A stretch of DNA of 64,000 bases from Isoetes taiwanensis (lineage: Eukaryota; Streptophyta; Lycopodiopsida; Isoetales; Isoetaceae), in assembly GCA_021234155.1 (NCBI GenBank), contig JAJEKV010000009.1:13648546-13712545 (forward strand). The letters run 5' to 3'. The notes beneath the pieces are model-generated. The model was not told the origin of the DNA. It made no database searches and was given only the letters and a program-made list of their open reading frames with translations. A program made the translations under genes and the position numbers. This document shows positions 1 through 11,226 of the stretch, one piece after another; within the stretch, counting starts at the first letter, position 1, and each line of letters opens with the position of its first letter.

Positions 1-68
1 AAAAATCACCTCAATCGGAGCATTGGTCGCGAAGATATATCCAATTGAAGTTTAGCTTCTATTTATAG
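1..68 (-). repeat. Left arm of a ~68-bp inverted repeat, LTR-promoter-like
   Basis: The reverse complement of this segment matches 1915-1983 closely. Both copies contain the string CTATAAATAGAAGCTAAAC, a TATA-box-like core followed by the same downstream sequence, here on the minus strand. Similarity stops beyond the arms, so these look like two LTR-promoter fragments in opposite orientation. The window edge cuts this copy. Confidence 0.55.
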
Positions 69-546
69 TATCAGAGCGGAGCTTTGCGATTCTTCTGAGA
101 TCTATGGGCAATCGGATCACCATAGCATTTTGAACTCTCTAATCTCGAATTAAAGAAGTCGGGAATGGTGGTACTGAGAATTTCCTATAAAACCGGAAAA
201 CACCAGTGCTTTTGCAAGCATGTGCTGCAAGTGTTACTACTGGTTTTATTTTGTTGAAGCAAGGAATAATTGGCTATCTTTGGATCTTGACAAAAGTATA
301 AACAATCTATATGAATCATTTAAAAGCCTTTATGACAATTATGGGGAAGCCTAAGTAAAAAGGCAATGCAAAAATTTATTTTCCTATAGATTAAATTTCA
401 ACGAGATTAAACAAGTTACTACTTCTTGATGATAAGATTACTCCAATATTGAAGAGACAAAAAGAGCTGAGCATAATTGAAGATAATTGTAGCAAGGGAC
501 GGAGCTCTTAAGGAGCCAGAAGTAAGAAGTATATGGGATAGCTTGT

Positions 547-719
547 CATGGAGATGAATTGTCCCTTTTTTTTTTTTTTTTTTTTTTTTTTGAAGGCATG
601 GTTGGTGGGACTTGCACCTACCCACGTCTCCCACCCGATGGTAGCCAGTGGGTTTTGAACCTTAATCCAAGGCCTTACCACTAGACCACCACCGCGATGG
701 GCCATGGAGATGAATTGTC
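547..719 (-). mobile_element. tRNA-derived SINE with poly(A) tail and 17-bp target-site duplication
   Basis: Read on the minus strand the element runs from 702 to 564. It begins with a polymerase III A-box-like stretch (GGTCTAGTGGTAAGG near 672-686). A B-box-like GGTTCAAAACC follows near 653-663, and the element ends in 26 consecutive A, seen as T at 566-591. It is flanked by a perfect 17-bp direct repeat, CATGGAGATGAATTGTC, at 547-563 and 703-719, which is the expected target-site duplication. The body of ~110 bp is short for a SINE. The perfect duplication and long homopolymer tail point to a fairly recent insertion by LINE machinery. The SINE family is not known to me. Confidence 0.85.
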
Positions 720-2665
720 ATGGAGACAAATAGCTTGTCATGGAGACAAGTAACACTTGCTATATTATTGATCAAATTTCATTGAGCTTTGCTTTGTCAT
801 AATAGCCGAACTATCATAATAGCCGAACTATCTACCATACCCTCATGCAAACTCTGAAGCCTATTTTGATCATGTGAGCCTATATAACTTTCTAGCCTGA
901 GGAGCAAAACCGTAAAAAAGCATTTTTGCTTAAGCTTGTGGAGATTCAGATCGTGGTGATCTGAGAGGCCGGTTGCCCGTGGGGGTCATCCATATTAATA
1001 TTTGACTTTGAAGGTCATCAATATTAATATTTGACTTTATTTGCAGGTTTGCTTAGTGTTAAGCATTGGAGAGAACTCTACGGATAAGCTATCGAATATA
1101 TGAATGTGAAATTTAGATGCGGAATCTCAAATTGCTTCATATAGTATGGGCTTCTAGGTAAAATTCGTAAGCTGATCTTCTTTATGTTGAATAAAGATTA
1201 AAATTTTATTTTGATGTGTATACCAAGGTAGATTGGGAATTCCAATTGCAATGTAATAGGCTTGAACATGGTATGCTAGATGTGAATGCCTCTTGAGATA
1301 TTGGTAATTGTGTCTGCAGCACAATAGGCTTGAAGAAGAGTGCATTAGATGTATACTTTTAAAGAGTAGCAATTGTGATTGCAACATAATAGGCTTGATA
1401 AAAGTTGCATCTGTATCGCAGAGATACACTCAAGTAGTACCGCGAAGGTACGAAAGATAAAAACGTACCGCGGATGTACAAGGGATATATCGTACTGTGG
1501 AAGTATATGGATATTCATAACTACTTTTGGAGTTTTGCAGGGATTATAAAACTTCCAGACTGGTGATGACCATGGAAGATCCATCTTGAGAAGGGATGTA
1601 TTGAAAGGGAGCGTATCTTGGACGATCGCGAACGATCTGTCTTGAAAAGGGATGGATTGATACGGAGCAAGCACGGGGGAGTGGCCTACAACGAATGGGT
1701 TATGGAAATGGCAAAAGTATCGCAAATAGGGTCGAGGCACTATCATTGGGATGATTATTAGTTGGGATCGAGTTCGAAGAAAAGGCTATAGATCAAGGAA
1801 AAGGCCATAGATAATATCCCATATGATAAGTCAAGTATTCTAATTAAAGGCAAGTAGCTATTTTAATATAAAAAGCAAGTGCCTACTAAAAAATGGCTAA
1901 AGTCGTGGAGAGATCTATAAATAGAAGCTAAACTTCAATTGGACATATCTCCGTGATCAGAGCTCCAATTGAGGCAATTTTTACTTCCTTGGAACCGGCT
2001 CGGAGTTTAGTTTTCGAATTGAGGTAGACATCACGTAGTGCGTCCGTATGAGAGAGTAATGGCCGAAAACGTAACAAGGGATCGCAGTGCTACAACGACA
2101 TTACAAATTTGCAATTGCTTTCTAATCTATGGCTACTTGGAGTAGTGAGATATTAGCCTGGAAGGCCAATAAACCAGAAGCCAGAGCTTTGTATTTGCTA
2201 TAGCACTTGTGTTTTGCCATCATCCAGTAGATCCGGTTGGGTGGTTAATTGCGCTCCTATATTCTTTATATCTGAAAGACTATCTCTTTCTTGATCTTGT
2301 TCATCGGTGATGATGATGATGTGAAATTGTGAATTCAAGTTGATCTTGTTTATCTACTAAAATATCATTTCAAGACTATATAAGCATCCCAAAAGTTAAA
2401 AATCGTATCAGGAATTTAATGAAATCTAGAGGGAAACTTTATAGAATGCAAAGAACCTTATAAAATCTAAGGGAATTTAATGGAATCTTATAAATTTAGA
2501 GGAATCTTCACGAAACCTTTGAGAATATAAGAGAATCTTGGTAGAATCTTAGAGAATCTATAAATTTTAGAGGAATCTCAAGAGATTCTTTGGAAATCTA
2601 GAGCATGACAGGAACTTGCACCAGAGGAATATGCTAAAACTAGAACAATGTGCCGTAGGCTAGAT
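720..2665. other. Noncoding, decayed repeat DNA
   Basis: I see no supported gene. At 1250-1400 the phrase AATAGGCTTGA recurs three times in a loose ~65-bp periodicity. At 1435-1500 the phrase GTAC(C/T)G recurs. At 2395-2610 there is an A-rich cluster of GAATCTTA-like words. These look like old, diverged repeats. Confidence 0.4.
1915..1983 (+). repeat. Right arm of the ~68-bp inverted repeat, LTR-promoter-like
   Basis: This is the plus-strand counterpart of 1-68, with the TATA-like core TATAAATAG at 1916-1924. No matching LTR termini, PBS or coding remnants were recognised next to it, so it may be a promoter fragment from a decayed LTR element. Confidence 0.5.
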
Positions 2666-2669
2666 TAAA

Positions 2670-2960
2670 TTTTCTTGTATATATATCCTACTATATATGT
2701 TTACTAGCAGTGGCTTCTGGAAGCTTCCATTATATATCAGCCGGCAGATCTTGGCTGCCGATTTGCTCCCTTGCGACCTCGGCCGTCGGATCTGGTGGCT
2801 TCCAAAAGCATCTTGGCGGCCCATTTTGTCCATCCATTTGTTTGGGGATCTCCCACTCTCTAGCAAAATCTTTTGTATTAGGAGGGAGTTGAATTCCTGA
2901 TCCCATCATCCTATACTAACACCTTAACCAACTCTTCACGCTTCCATTCTTCAAATTTGC
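2670..2960 (-). mobile_element. Possible second tRNA-derived SINE
   Basis: On the minus strand a tRNA-like promoter is visible: GTTGGTTAAGGTGTTAG at about 2920-2936 resembles an A box, and CAGGAATTCAACTCCC at about 2886-2901 resembles a B box, at suitable spacing. About 200 bp of unrelated body follows towards 2670. No clean poly(A) tail or target-site duplication was found, so this is only a candidate. Confidence 0.35.
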
Positions 2961-2969
2961 TTGCTTTTT

Positions 2970-3428
2970 CTAATGATGCAGCTCATAAGCTTTGGCATAT
3001 AGCCCTTTACCTTGCGAAGTGCATGCCTTTTGCAACTTTTGCATAATATGGTCTCGACAGAAGGAGCTTTCTTCCAACCTCGCCATCTTCATAGCCTCTC
3101 TGTGGAGTTGTACTGTGATCTCCCTAATTTCCAAAAAGTATTCCATGTTTTTTATTATGACGTCCAGTCTATTAGACATCGTGCCTAGGTCAGTCTAGAG
3201 TTCGGTAATGAATGACCTATTCGGATGTTGTTGAAACGATTGCATATGTTGTTCTATGCCAGAGATGCACAATTTTTTTGTGGCTAATTGATTGTTCAAC
3301 AATATGCATGCAGAGATGCACAATTTTTTTGTGGCTAATTGATTGTTCAACAATATGCATGCAGAAGACTCTAGTTGCTCAACGAGCCATGCCATCTTAG
3401 CTGTAAGGCCTTCAACATTTGCCCGCAT
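2970..3428 (-). pseudogene. Broken helical ORF with in-frame stop and internal duplication
   Basis: Two open segments lie in the same minus-strand frame, 3428-3195 and 3179-2970, separated by a single TAG. The predicted peptide is rich in charged and hydrophobic residues typical of helices or coiled coils (for example the stretch around LVEQLESSACILLNN and the later MEYFLEIREITVQLHREA). A 51-bp tandem duplication at 3261-3362 repeats the 17-residue unit ACILLNNQLATKKLCIS in frame. I do not recognise the family. A gag-like or host gene fragment is possible. The start at 3428 is only the first ATG after a stop. Confidence 0.3.
3261..3362. repeat. 51-bp tandem duplication (two near-identical copies)
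   Basis: The unit beginning AGAGATGCACAATTTTTTTG occurs at 3261-3311 and again at 3312-3362 without visible differences. The 51-bp period is a multiple of three, so it duplicates 17 codons in the minus-strand ORF. The perfect identity suggests a recent duplication. Confidence 0.9.
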
Positions 3429-3429
3429 T

Positions 3430-4303
3430 GACTTCTAAGCTCTTCGGATCCCGCGGAGGGGAGAGGAGGGAGGATTGTTGGCGAGCGGCTTGCTGCGAGG
3501 TTTAATTGCTGACCATAGGCCTGCCTTGACCAACTTGTTGCATCTGCCTTTGCCTTTGCTTCCTTATTAAGATAGATGGATGGTATTGGTATGTGATAAT
3601 ATCATTTATTCTATCAGCAGTCTAGTGAAAGAAAGATATTCACTACTGAACTGCTCTATAAATGTATCTTAGTGATACTGGAGTGAGCACCTTGTGTGCA
3701 TATGATTAGATTGTGAAGTGAAGTATATCACTGGTATGGGCTGGTGGTGGATGTAACCAAACGGCTGGCAACCTAGATCTCTATGATATTTGCAGTTTTA
3801 TCTCTTCCTACATTGCATCCATTGGCGTGGGGTTCCAGACAATGTTTAGTATGTGGTGGGAAACATCTAAGTTGTAGATGCTATGGTGGGTACGGTGGAT
3901 TTAATGCGTGTGTTTCTTGCAGTTCGTCATTCATTGCTTAATGGGCCAAGGAAAATACATACAAGATGTCAATAAAATACATGGGCCAAAACCATTAAGT
4001 GCCATAAAAAGTATTGAGAGCGTACACACACTCCAGATGTATGCATTAATACATACACTCAAATTGAAAAGCGTACAAGAATACAAAACGATCCATTACC
4101 CTCAAAATGAAAAAGGCTAGCAACCCTAATGCGGGAAATAATTTCGATTAAAGTTCATTCACCTTTATATGCCACTTATTAGTTGTATACCGTATTTTTT
4201 AATCTATACAAGAATCGTGGTTTAGGGCATTCTGCATCCCGGCGGCCTCTCACAGTACACACACTCACAAAACAACCACACAGTAATTGCATCCAGCACA
4301 AAG
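3430..4303. other. Upstream region of the eIF2-gamma gene
   Basis: This stretch has no supported gene. It should hold the promoter and 5' leader of the gene starting at 4304. The last ~80 bases are C/A-rich with repeated CACAC words, as is common in plant 5' leaders. No unambiguous TATA box was found. AT-rich words such as TATACCGTATTTTT near 4176-4200 are weak candidates. Confidence 0.4.
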
Positions 4304-6702
4304 ATGGCTCGTCGCGGCTTAATGGAACAGGACCTCAACAAACTGGATGTTCATAAGCTCAATCCACTCTCTCCAGAGGTTATCTCACGCCAGGCTACAA
4401 TTAACATAGGTATGTTGAACACTCTAGCTTTGGGCTCTAGGACTCTTCATTTCTCGTTTTTGTGGTATATCGTTGATTCGATTTTGTTGGTTTCTCATAT
4501 AGTTACCTGTGGTCTGCAGGAACTATTGGACACGTCGCTCATGGGAAATCTACAGTCGTCAAGGCTATTTCTGGTGTCCAGGTATGCTTATTTGTGGCCA
4601 AATAATGGGCATTATTTTTATGGGTAACAATGAACTAGGCCACATTATGAGATATCTGTCTACTCAATGAGAGCTTGATGCTTCCACAGTGATGGTTAAG
4701 ATTCAATTTAGTCTTCAAATCCACAATTCGAGTACAACCCCCTTCAGTGCATTAGAATCCTTATAGTCAACAACCCTTGTCTATTACTATATATTGAAAG
4801 ATCACCTCGTCATGTAATATTCATGTGGCAAATGCATTTTCTTGGAGACTGTTATCGGAATGCTATGGAACTAGCAGAGTTATTGCTATGATCTGAAAAG
4901 CCACCTGTCACTTATCTTGCAAAGAAATATATATTTTATCGTTCCAGGTTCTATATCTTTCTGTAGCGGCATTTCATGATATAATTATGACAAGATTTGT
5001 GGTCAATGCAGACTGTTCGTTTCAAGAATGAACTGGAACGTAACATCACTATTAAGCTGGGATATGCAAATGCAAAAATTTACAAATGTGAAGACGACCG
5101 CTGTCCACGGCCCATGTGCTACAAGTATGTGCCTTTTCATATTAATTAATTGTGATTGTCTGTTTATTAACATGATGGTTTGTTTTGTTTATTTAGGGCT
5201 TATGGTAGTAACAAGGAAGATTCACCTCTGTGTGATGTGCCTGGATTTGAAACTTCCCGTATGAAACTTTTGAGACATGTATCATTCGTCGACTGCCCAG
5301 TAAGTTTCTACTTCGTTTGCAGTTTACCATATACATAATGAGTCAGTCTGTTGCATGTACATAACTGATTTATTGTTATAGTGAAGGCCTGCTATAGTCA
5401 TGCTTTCTGGTATTGACCCATTCGGCGGATGCAGGGCCATGATATTCTTATGGCTACAATGCTCAATGGTGCTGCAATTATGGATGGGGCGCTGCTTTTA
5501 ATTGCAAGCAATGAGAGCTGCCCGCAGCCACAAACTTCAGAGCATCTTGCAGCAGTGGAAATTATGAGATTGAAACATATTATAATTTTGCAGAACAAGA
5601 TAGATCTTATTCAGGAAAGTGTGGCAATCAATCAGCATGAAGCCATCCGGAAATTTATCCAGGTATTCTAAGGTTTAGTAACTAATCTTATTGTGTGTGT
5701 CATGAACATTCATTTTGACTATGCGATTCCATTACGTTTGTGCAGGGGACTGTTGCAGGAAATGCTCCAGTTGTTCCGGTTTCTGCACAGCTCAAGTACA
5801 ACATTGATGTTGTCTGCGAATATATTGTGAATAAGATACCAATTCCAGAGCGCAATTTTGTATCTCCTCCAAACATGATAGTAATAAGATCGTTTGATGT
5901 CAACAAGCCAGGTGCTGAGGTGGATGACATCAAAGGAGGAGTTGCAGGTGGAAGTATTTTAAAGGTGAATCCAGGTTTCAGGTTTCTGTGTTCCATGTGA
6001 TAAGGTACTGAGCTATTTTTAATATTTTGGTTTCTTATGGCAAAAACAGGGGGTTTTGAAAGTTGGGCAAAAGATTGAGGTCCGCCCAGGAACTACAGGC
6101 AAAGATGAGCATGGGAACATCAGATGCACACCGATTTTTTCAAGGATTATCTCACTCTTTGCAGAGCAGAATGAGCTTCAATTTGCAGTTCCTGGAGGTT
6201 TGATTGGTGTTGGAACTACAATTGATCCAACTCTTACCCGGGCTGACAGGCTAGTTGGTCAAGTTTTGGGAGAAGTTGGGGCTTTGCCTGATGTGTTTGT
6301 GGAGCTTGAGGTATATGTTTAAAAAGTATTTTGATCCTATCCATATGATGGTTTCTGGTTCATTCTTATGCCTAATGTTTGGATTTACAGGTTAACTTTT
6401 TTCTTCTGAGACGATTATTGGGTGTCAGGACCAAGGGAACTGAGAAACAAGGGAAGGTATCAAAACTTATGAAAGGAGAAACTCTTATGCTGAATATAGG
6501 CTCAATGTCCACTGGGGCACGTGTTGTTGCTGTGAAAAACGATCTTGCTAAGCTACAACTCACCTCAGCTGTGTGCACCAGTAAAGGAGAAAAAGTAGCC
6601 TTAAGCAGACGGGTAGAAAAGCATTGGCGTTTGATTGGTTGGGGCCAAATACAAGCAGGAGTGGTTATTGATATGCCTGAAGCACCACAACTAGGCCCAT
6701 AG
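4304..6702 (+). CDS. eIF2G: Translation initiation factor eIF2 subunit gamma (eight exons)
   Basis: This is the GTP-binding subunit of cytosolic eIF2, which carries initiator Met-tRNA to the 40S ribosome. Exons deduced from GT-AG sites and family reading are 4304-4409, 4520-4581, 5012-5124, 5197-5299, 5435-5662, 5746-5964, 6050-6310 and 6391-6702. They join in frame to 468 codons including TAG, a 467-residue protein, normal for the family. Visible motifs are G1 GHVAHGKST (residues 39-47), DCPGHD (126-131), NKID (182-185) and SAQL (217-220). The Cys82/87/92/106 set forms the zinc-binding loop typical of this subunit. Domains II and III occupy roughly residues 205-467. The ATG gives the conserved start [15 protein letters not shown]. 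Introns are short (about 72-430 bp). No lesion is seen and every motif is intact, so the gene is probably functional. Confidence 0.96.
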
Positions 6703-7190
6703 AAACAGTTTATATAGGAGGAAATTGAAAAGTTGATATCAGTGTTTAGAAAATGTGGGAAGGCCGAGAGTTGCTAGGGACCATTTTTGTTAGATGGCGA
6801 AGAAAACATTTGTTTGTAATTGAATTCTTTAGTCTTGTTTGTGGTGGAGTCATGTTGTATACCATTTGGCGCGTTCTATCTTTTCGAGTTGACAAACTAC
6901 ATTAGTACACAACTTCATCCATTTTCTACTCTACGAAGGTAACGAATGTAGGTAACAGCCACCAATATCTGAGAATTCATTCACCTCTGCTAAAATGGTT
7001 ACAAACTTAATAAATTTATTCTTCTTTCAAGCTAGGATTGCATAAATGGCTACAAACTTAACGAATTTACAAGTGAATGAGTGGATGCACAAGGCAAAAT
7101 TGAGGAGCTTTGAATGTGATTTGATACTGAAATTTTTTATGCACATTTGGATTATGGATCATGGTGTAGAAGATAGATGTAATTATGTAT
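6703..7190 (+). other. 3' region of the eIF2-gamma gene
   Basis: Downstream of the TAG the sequence is T-rich with no ORF of interest. A canonical AATAAA at 7009-7014 is a possible poly(A) signal, but plant signals are loose and the true site could be nearer the stop (for example the T-rich, TTGTAATTG-containing stretch near 6810-6840). Confidence 0.4.
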
Positions 7191-7222
7191 ATAGGAAAGC
7201 CCACTAAATGGGCTTTCCTATA
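7190..7222. repeat. Perfect hairpin, 14-bp arms, 5-nt loop
   Basis: The arm TATAGGAAAGCCCA at 7190-7203 is the exact reverse complement of 7209-7222, with CTAAA as the loop. It lies immediately before a cluster of short direct repeats. It could be a transposon-end hairpin. It is not a bacterial-type terminator. Confidence 0.85.
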
Positions 7223-7244
7223 ATGTGGAAACAAGGGACGTTCA

Positions 7245-7365
7245 ATTCTTGAATCCAGAATGCAAGTAAAGATCAGCCAGAATGCAGGTAAATCAGCGGA
7301 ATGCAGGGTAATCTTGCCAGAATGCAAGTAAACAAAGGATGCGCTTCCGGAATGCAAGTAAATCA
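7245..7365 (+). repeat. Cluster of five GAATGCARGTAAA-type repeats
   Basis: The phrase (C/G)GAATGCA(A/G)GTAAA, with small variants, occurs five times in ~120 bp. The same motif in inverted orientation recurs at about 18900-19200. Spaced short repeats like these are typical of transposon subterminal regions. Confidence 0.7.
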
Positions 7366-7894
7366 GGAATCACAGTGATGAACCCAGGATTCTTGATTTG
7401 AAACTTGCCAAATGGCATGATCTGATTGGCGCAGGGGCAAGAATTGAACGTACCTGGTTTTTACGTAATTGGTTACACAATGCATCGCCATTCCAAATTA
7501 TCTCTTGAAGAGAGATATGATGATTGTGGTCATGTGATAAGATGTTGAGTTGTGGATGTTGCTAATATTTGCTAGGTTGTTGATTATGGCTCAATTAATT
7601 TTGGCCTGGAGATAGGTGCTGGAACTGAGATATTCGTATAAATACAGGGTGTCCATGGATTTGGTCCTTTAAATTCCTATTTCCTACTGTTAGAATACGT
7701 TGGCAAATGCTTTCTTCTAAAATTTTGGTTAAAGGGAAAAGTTTTTATCAAAAAAGTTTTTCTTTTTTTTTGGATGGACCATTAGTTTTAAGGACCTTAT
7801 CTAAGGGCCATTGAAATATCTAGGGGTCGGGAAGATATTATTACAATATTAAGTCTACAATAGAAAAAGGTGGACTATTTTTAAATATAAAGAA

Positions 7895-10040
7895 TATGAT
7901 AGAATAGAATAGATTTTTTATCATCCACGGAGACCAATTGGCTTATGGGAGCCAAACAAAAAGAGAGCAAAGAAAGGACATCGCATGATTAAAAATCCCT
8001 CACCAAGGGTTTTCGAGGGAAAAACCTTAGCACTAATAAGTATGCTGGTACACTGTACAATTGTATAGGACAATTCAATACTGTCCCGGAGGACACAACT
8101 GAGTCCGTGCATCCATAACTTCCTGGAGGTATGACCCCAACAAGCTTACGGATGCCGTATTCAATAACTCATGCAACGGCTGGCCAGACACTAGTAACCG
8201 AACATACCGCACTCAGATATGGGCAAACATTGGGCAGATCTGGAGGGCATGACATTCATCTTCAATGGCGCCCTGGTGGCAACACTAACAAAGCCTCTCC
8301 TCTCGTGCTTCTCGAGTCCAACGCCCTGTCTCAATGCAGAGACGATGCGCACCCGTACGAATGGAAGCTATAAGTCTGCGCTTCTTCATGGGCAAATGGG
8401 TGTACAAGTACTGGTGTGGGCCTCTTGTGAGGCTATGATTGACTTGCTGCTGATAGTACGCCAGCTTAACGTGCGTTAGAGCATCTGCATCCCAGAGCTT
8501 GCGAAGGAAAGTAGCATCTAGGTACAACTTTAGTGCCGTGTGATCCTTCTTTGTCCGTACCTGTATGCATCTGTTTGCTTGTACATCCCAATGTGAGAAC
8601 CACTGAGCTTGCTTGTCCTTTCATCCGGCTTTGAGGCGTTGGGGACCCATTGCTACGACCAAAGCAAGGTTGGGCAAACGTGTATCACCCATAGCGACCA
8701 CCTTCTGGAAGTAAATAATATGGCATTCCAATGTAACCCGTTGAAGGGGTAGAAAACATGTCTCCTGGAGTAGGATCTGGTATGGAACTGTGGACTTTAC
8801 CCCAAGGGCTCGTGCCAAGAAAACTTTCTGGACCTGCTCGAGATTATTCCAGGTGGTGAGGAATATCACCGGACCCCACACTTCTGCCCCATACAGGAGG
8901 ACTGGCTCGACCAAGGCCCTAAACAAGTGTGACTGGTGGCCTCAGTACAACTCTGCCTTGTGGCTGTTGTTCTGCATGGCATATAATGCGTTCCAACCCG
9001 CTGTGACCCGCAACCTGATGGCAGCATCCCAGTGGGTGGTAGTAGATAACTCAATCCCCAAGTACTTTTAGGTTGGAGCCACCTCTACATCTTGTCCCTG
9101 GTAAATGAACGAGGGAAGCCTTGGCTGACGGGATGACGAAACTATCAGCACCCTAGTTTTGGCCAAGTTAACTCGCATGCCAGTGAATCGACAAAAAGTG
9201 TCAAGAGCATCCAGGTGACGTTGCATGTCCTCTGAAGTATAGGCCAGGAGTTGTCTGATTGTGTGATGCATGAGATGGGCGCCCCTTTCCAGCTGGTCAA
9301 TGTATAGGCCAAAGAGTGTGGGGGAGAGGGGGCAACCCTGACATACTCCAATACTACTGATTACCGCTTATCCTGATAATGTGATACGGCCTGCGCATGC
9401 CTTGTATAGCTTGTATATTGTGTTCAGCAAGTCAAGGGGGGTCCCCAGCTGCCGCAATCTGTCCCATAACATGTCCGGGGCACTATATCAAAAGCTTTTG
9501 CGAAATCCACGAAACAACAATACAATTTTTGCCGACGATTCCTGCTATCCTCAATCAATGTGCGACAGAGTGAAGATATGATCAATGGTGGAATGCCTAG
9601 GCCGAAAGCCTGCTTGTGTGTGAGCTCGCACATCTGCCAGCCACTGCTCAAGGATGCCAACCAACAGTTTTGCAAAGAGAGAGCTGACCATAATAGTGCA
9701 ATAGTTGGCTTGACATTGAGGGTCCCCTGCCTATAGGCATACCAGTGGTCCACTGGGGAGGGAAGCCTTCTTGCAATGCTTTATTGAATAGTGCAGTGAG
9801 GACAGGCACCCGTGGGGGCCCAACCATTTCAGAAGTTTCGCCTGCATGCCATCTAAATCTGCCGCCTTTCCATTAGCTAGGCGTTGCAGGCCTATGATGA
9901 CATCCCCCTCTGTGATGACCAGAGCCAGGCCCATCTATGGAGGTACTGGTGTCCGGCCCCCGAGCGGATCGTAAAGCTGTTGCAAGTACTGTTCCCATTG
10001 CTCTGAGGTGATGTTCCCTGTGGGCTGTACAACCTTTATT
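7895..10040 (-). mobile_element. Decayed LINE (non-LTR retrotransposon)
   Basis: The element runs on the minus strand from about 10040 (5', truncated) to about 7895 (3'). It holds reverse transcriptase remnants between 9934 and 8621 and a C-terminal Cys/His region near 8527-8200. The 3' untranslated part carries a stem-forming CCCTCACCAAGGG...CCCTCG segment near 7995-8030 and ends near a short (TCTAT)-like tail (7895-7920). The sequence just before the tail, with GGCTCCCATAAGCC and TCCGTGGATGATAAAA on the minus strand, resembles the plus-strand LINE end at 52140-52190. No ORF1 or endonuclease was recognised, so it is 5' truncated. Confidence 0.8.
8200..9934 (-). pseudogene. LINE reverse transcriptase ORF remnant
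   Basis: Fragments in several frames together give the order of a LINE ORF2 C-terminal half. An N-terminal finger motif GKAADLDGMQAKLLKW lies near 9830-9890. RT motif A, CFVDFAKAFDIVPR, lies near 9460-9520, and motif B, QGCPLSPTLFGLY, near 9300-9340. A thumb segment follows, including RHLDALDTFCRFTGM and VNLAKTRVL, then LVEPVLLYGAEVWGP near 8900 and a terminal Cys/His stretch (IEDECHALQICPMF near 8235-8275). Between motif B and the thumb the catalytic YADD box is missing: LLAY joins directly to TSEDMQRH at about 9238/9239, as if ~10 codons were deleted. Frameshifts and stops are frequent. It cannot encode an active enzyme. Confidence 0.85.
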
Positions 10041-10511
10041 ATAAAGGTGGATGTTGAAGCTAATAAAAGCAAAGCCTTTATATCCACAAATATTTTTGCT
10101 ATATGCTACATTTTTTTTTGCTACAGTTCGTGGTCCAGAGAAGCATGGGCATTTTGTTTTCAAGGTCAATAGCCATAGTTCCATTTTGTGAGAAAAATAG
10201 AGATGTTTGTTTTTGGGTTTGAAAAAAAAAATAAAAAAGAAAAAATACAGCTGTGCTTTGTATCGATTTTTTTTTAGCGCAATAGCCCAACCTCGGGTGA
10301 CACCTTATCTCGAAGCCTAGCCTATCCACGTGTCAATAAATTTGACTTGGATGTGGGCTAGGCCGTTAGATCATCATCTATAAAAATACACGGCTCCGAA
10401 AATTAGTTTTTCAGGGCTATGTGGAAACGTCCATGGCTCTAATTGAACATCGACCTTATGTTTATTGCTCCTTTGTGCTTCACTGATGCCAGATGAAGGG
10501 CAGGCATGAAT

Positions 10512-10682
10512 TGTCCATCGCCAGTTTATAGGCCCCAAACCAGAAGAATTGAAAGCCGAAGCTGACTTCTATTCCTCTGGACTTTTTGCATTGCTTACAT
10601 CTAGTTGTAATACACTGTCCATCGTCGATTTATAGGCCCAAGCCAGAAGAACTGGGAGCCGAAGCTGATTTCTATTCTTCTG
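10512..10682. repeat. Diverged duplication, 104-bp period
   Basis: A ~68-bp unit beginning TGTCCATCG and containing TTTATAGGCCC and GCCGAAGCTGA occurs at 10512-10580 and 10616-10682. The copies share most bases but have point differences. Confidence 0.7.
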
Positions 10683-11226
10683 CATCACCATTATAACAAA
10701 AAGATGAGCCCGGTATACTCGTTAACTTTCTATTAGCAGTATAAAATCCGCTCTTTTAATTTCTTCTGGCCCATAAATCTCAATTCTATATTGAGGTAAG
10801 AATCTTTTGGATTTTTACAAAACTGGTTGTTTTGACTTGCTTAGGATTTAAACAGGGCCCGAATTTGTAAAAAAGGCTCCGAATTTGCTATTGGCAGACA
10901 GATGCTCCGGATTTGTAAACATGGCTCCGGATTTGCTGTTGGCAGCTAGATGTTGTCGCCCATGCCTATCCTCTGTTACTGACGACATCCTGATTCTGGC
11001 ATATAACTATGCATTCAAAGGTAAACTCGTGATGATATTTTGGGCTTTCTTGCATGTGAAACAAACTCTGGTTTCTTATTCAATGACCTGAGTATTTTTC
11101 CATGTGGCTGATTCTGTCATAGCCCCAGCAGATGTCATATCTTGCCTCTATTGGCATTTAGGTCCGGTACCCAGCTTTGGGTCTGATAACAAATTGCACA
11201 TAAAAAAGATGGATATTATAGCAAGG

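Noticed and set aside
60-80. TATCAGAGCGGAGC at 68-81 resembles a retrotransposon primer binding site.
   Set aside because: The neighbouring sequence is a reversed promoter-like arm rather than an LTR end, and no gag follows, so the match is probably chance.
419-705. Minus-strand ORFs with poly-Lys runs over the SINE.
   Set aside because: They are translations of the poly(A) tail of the SINE, not genes.
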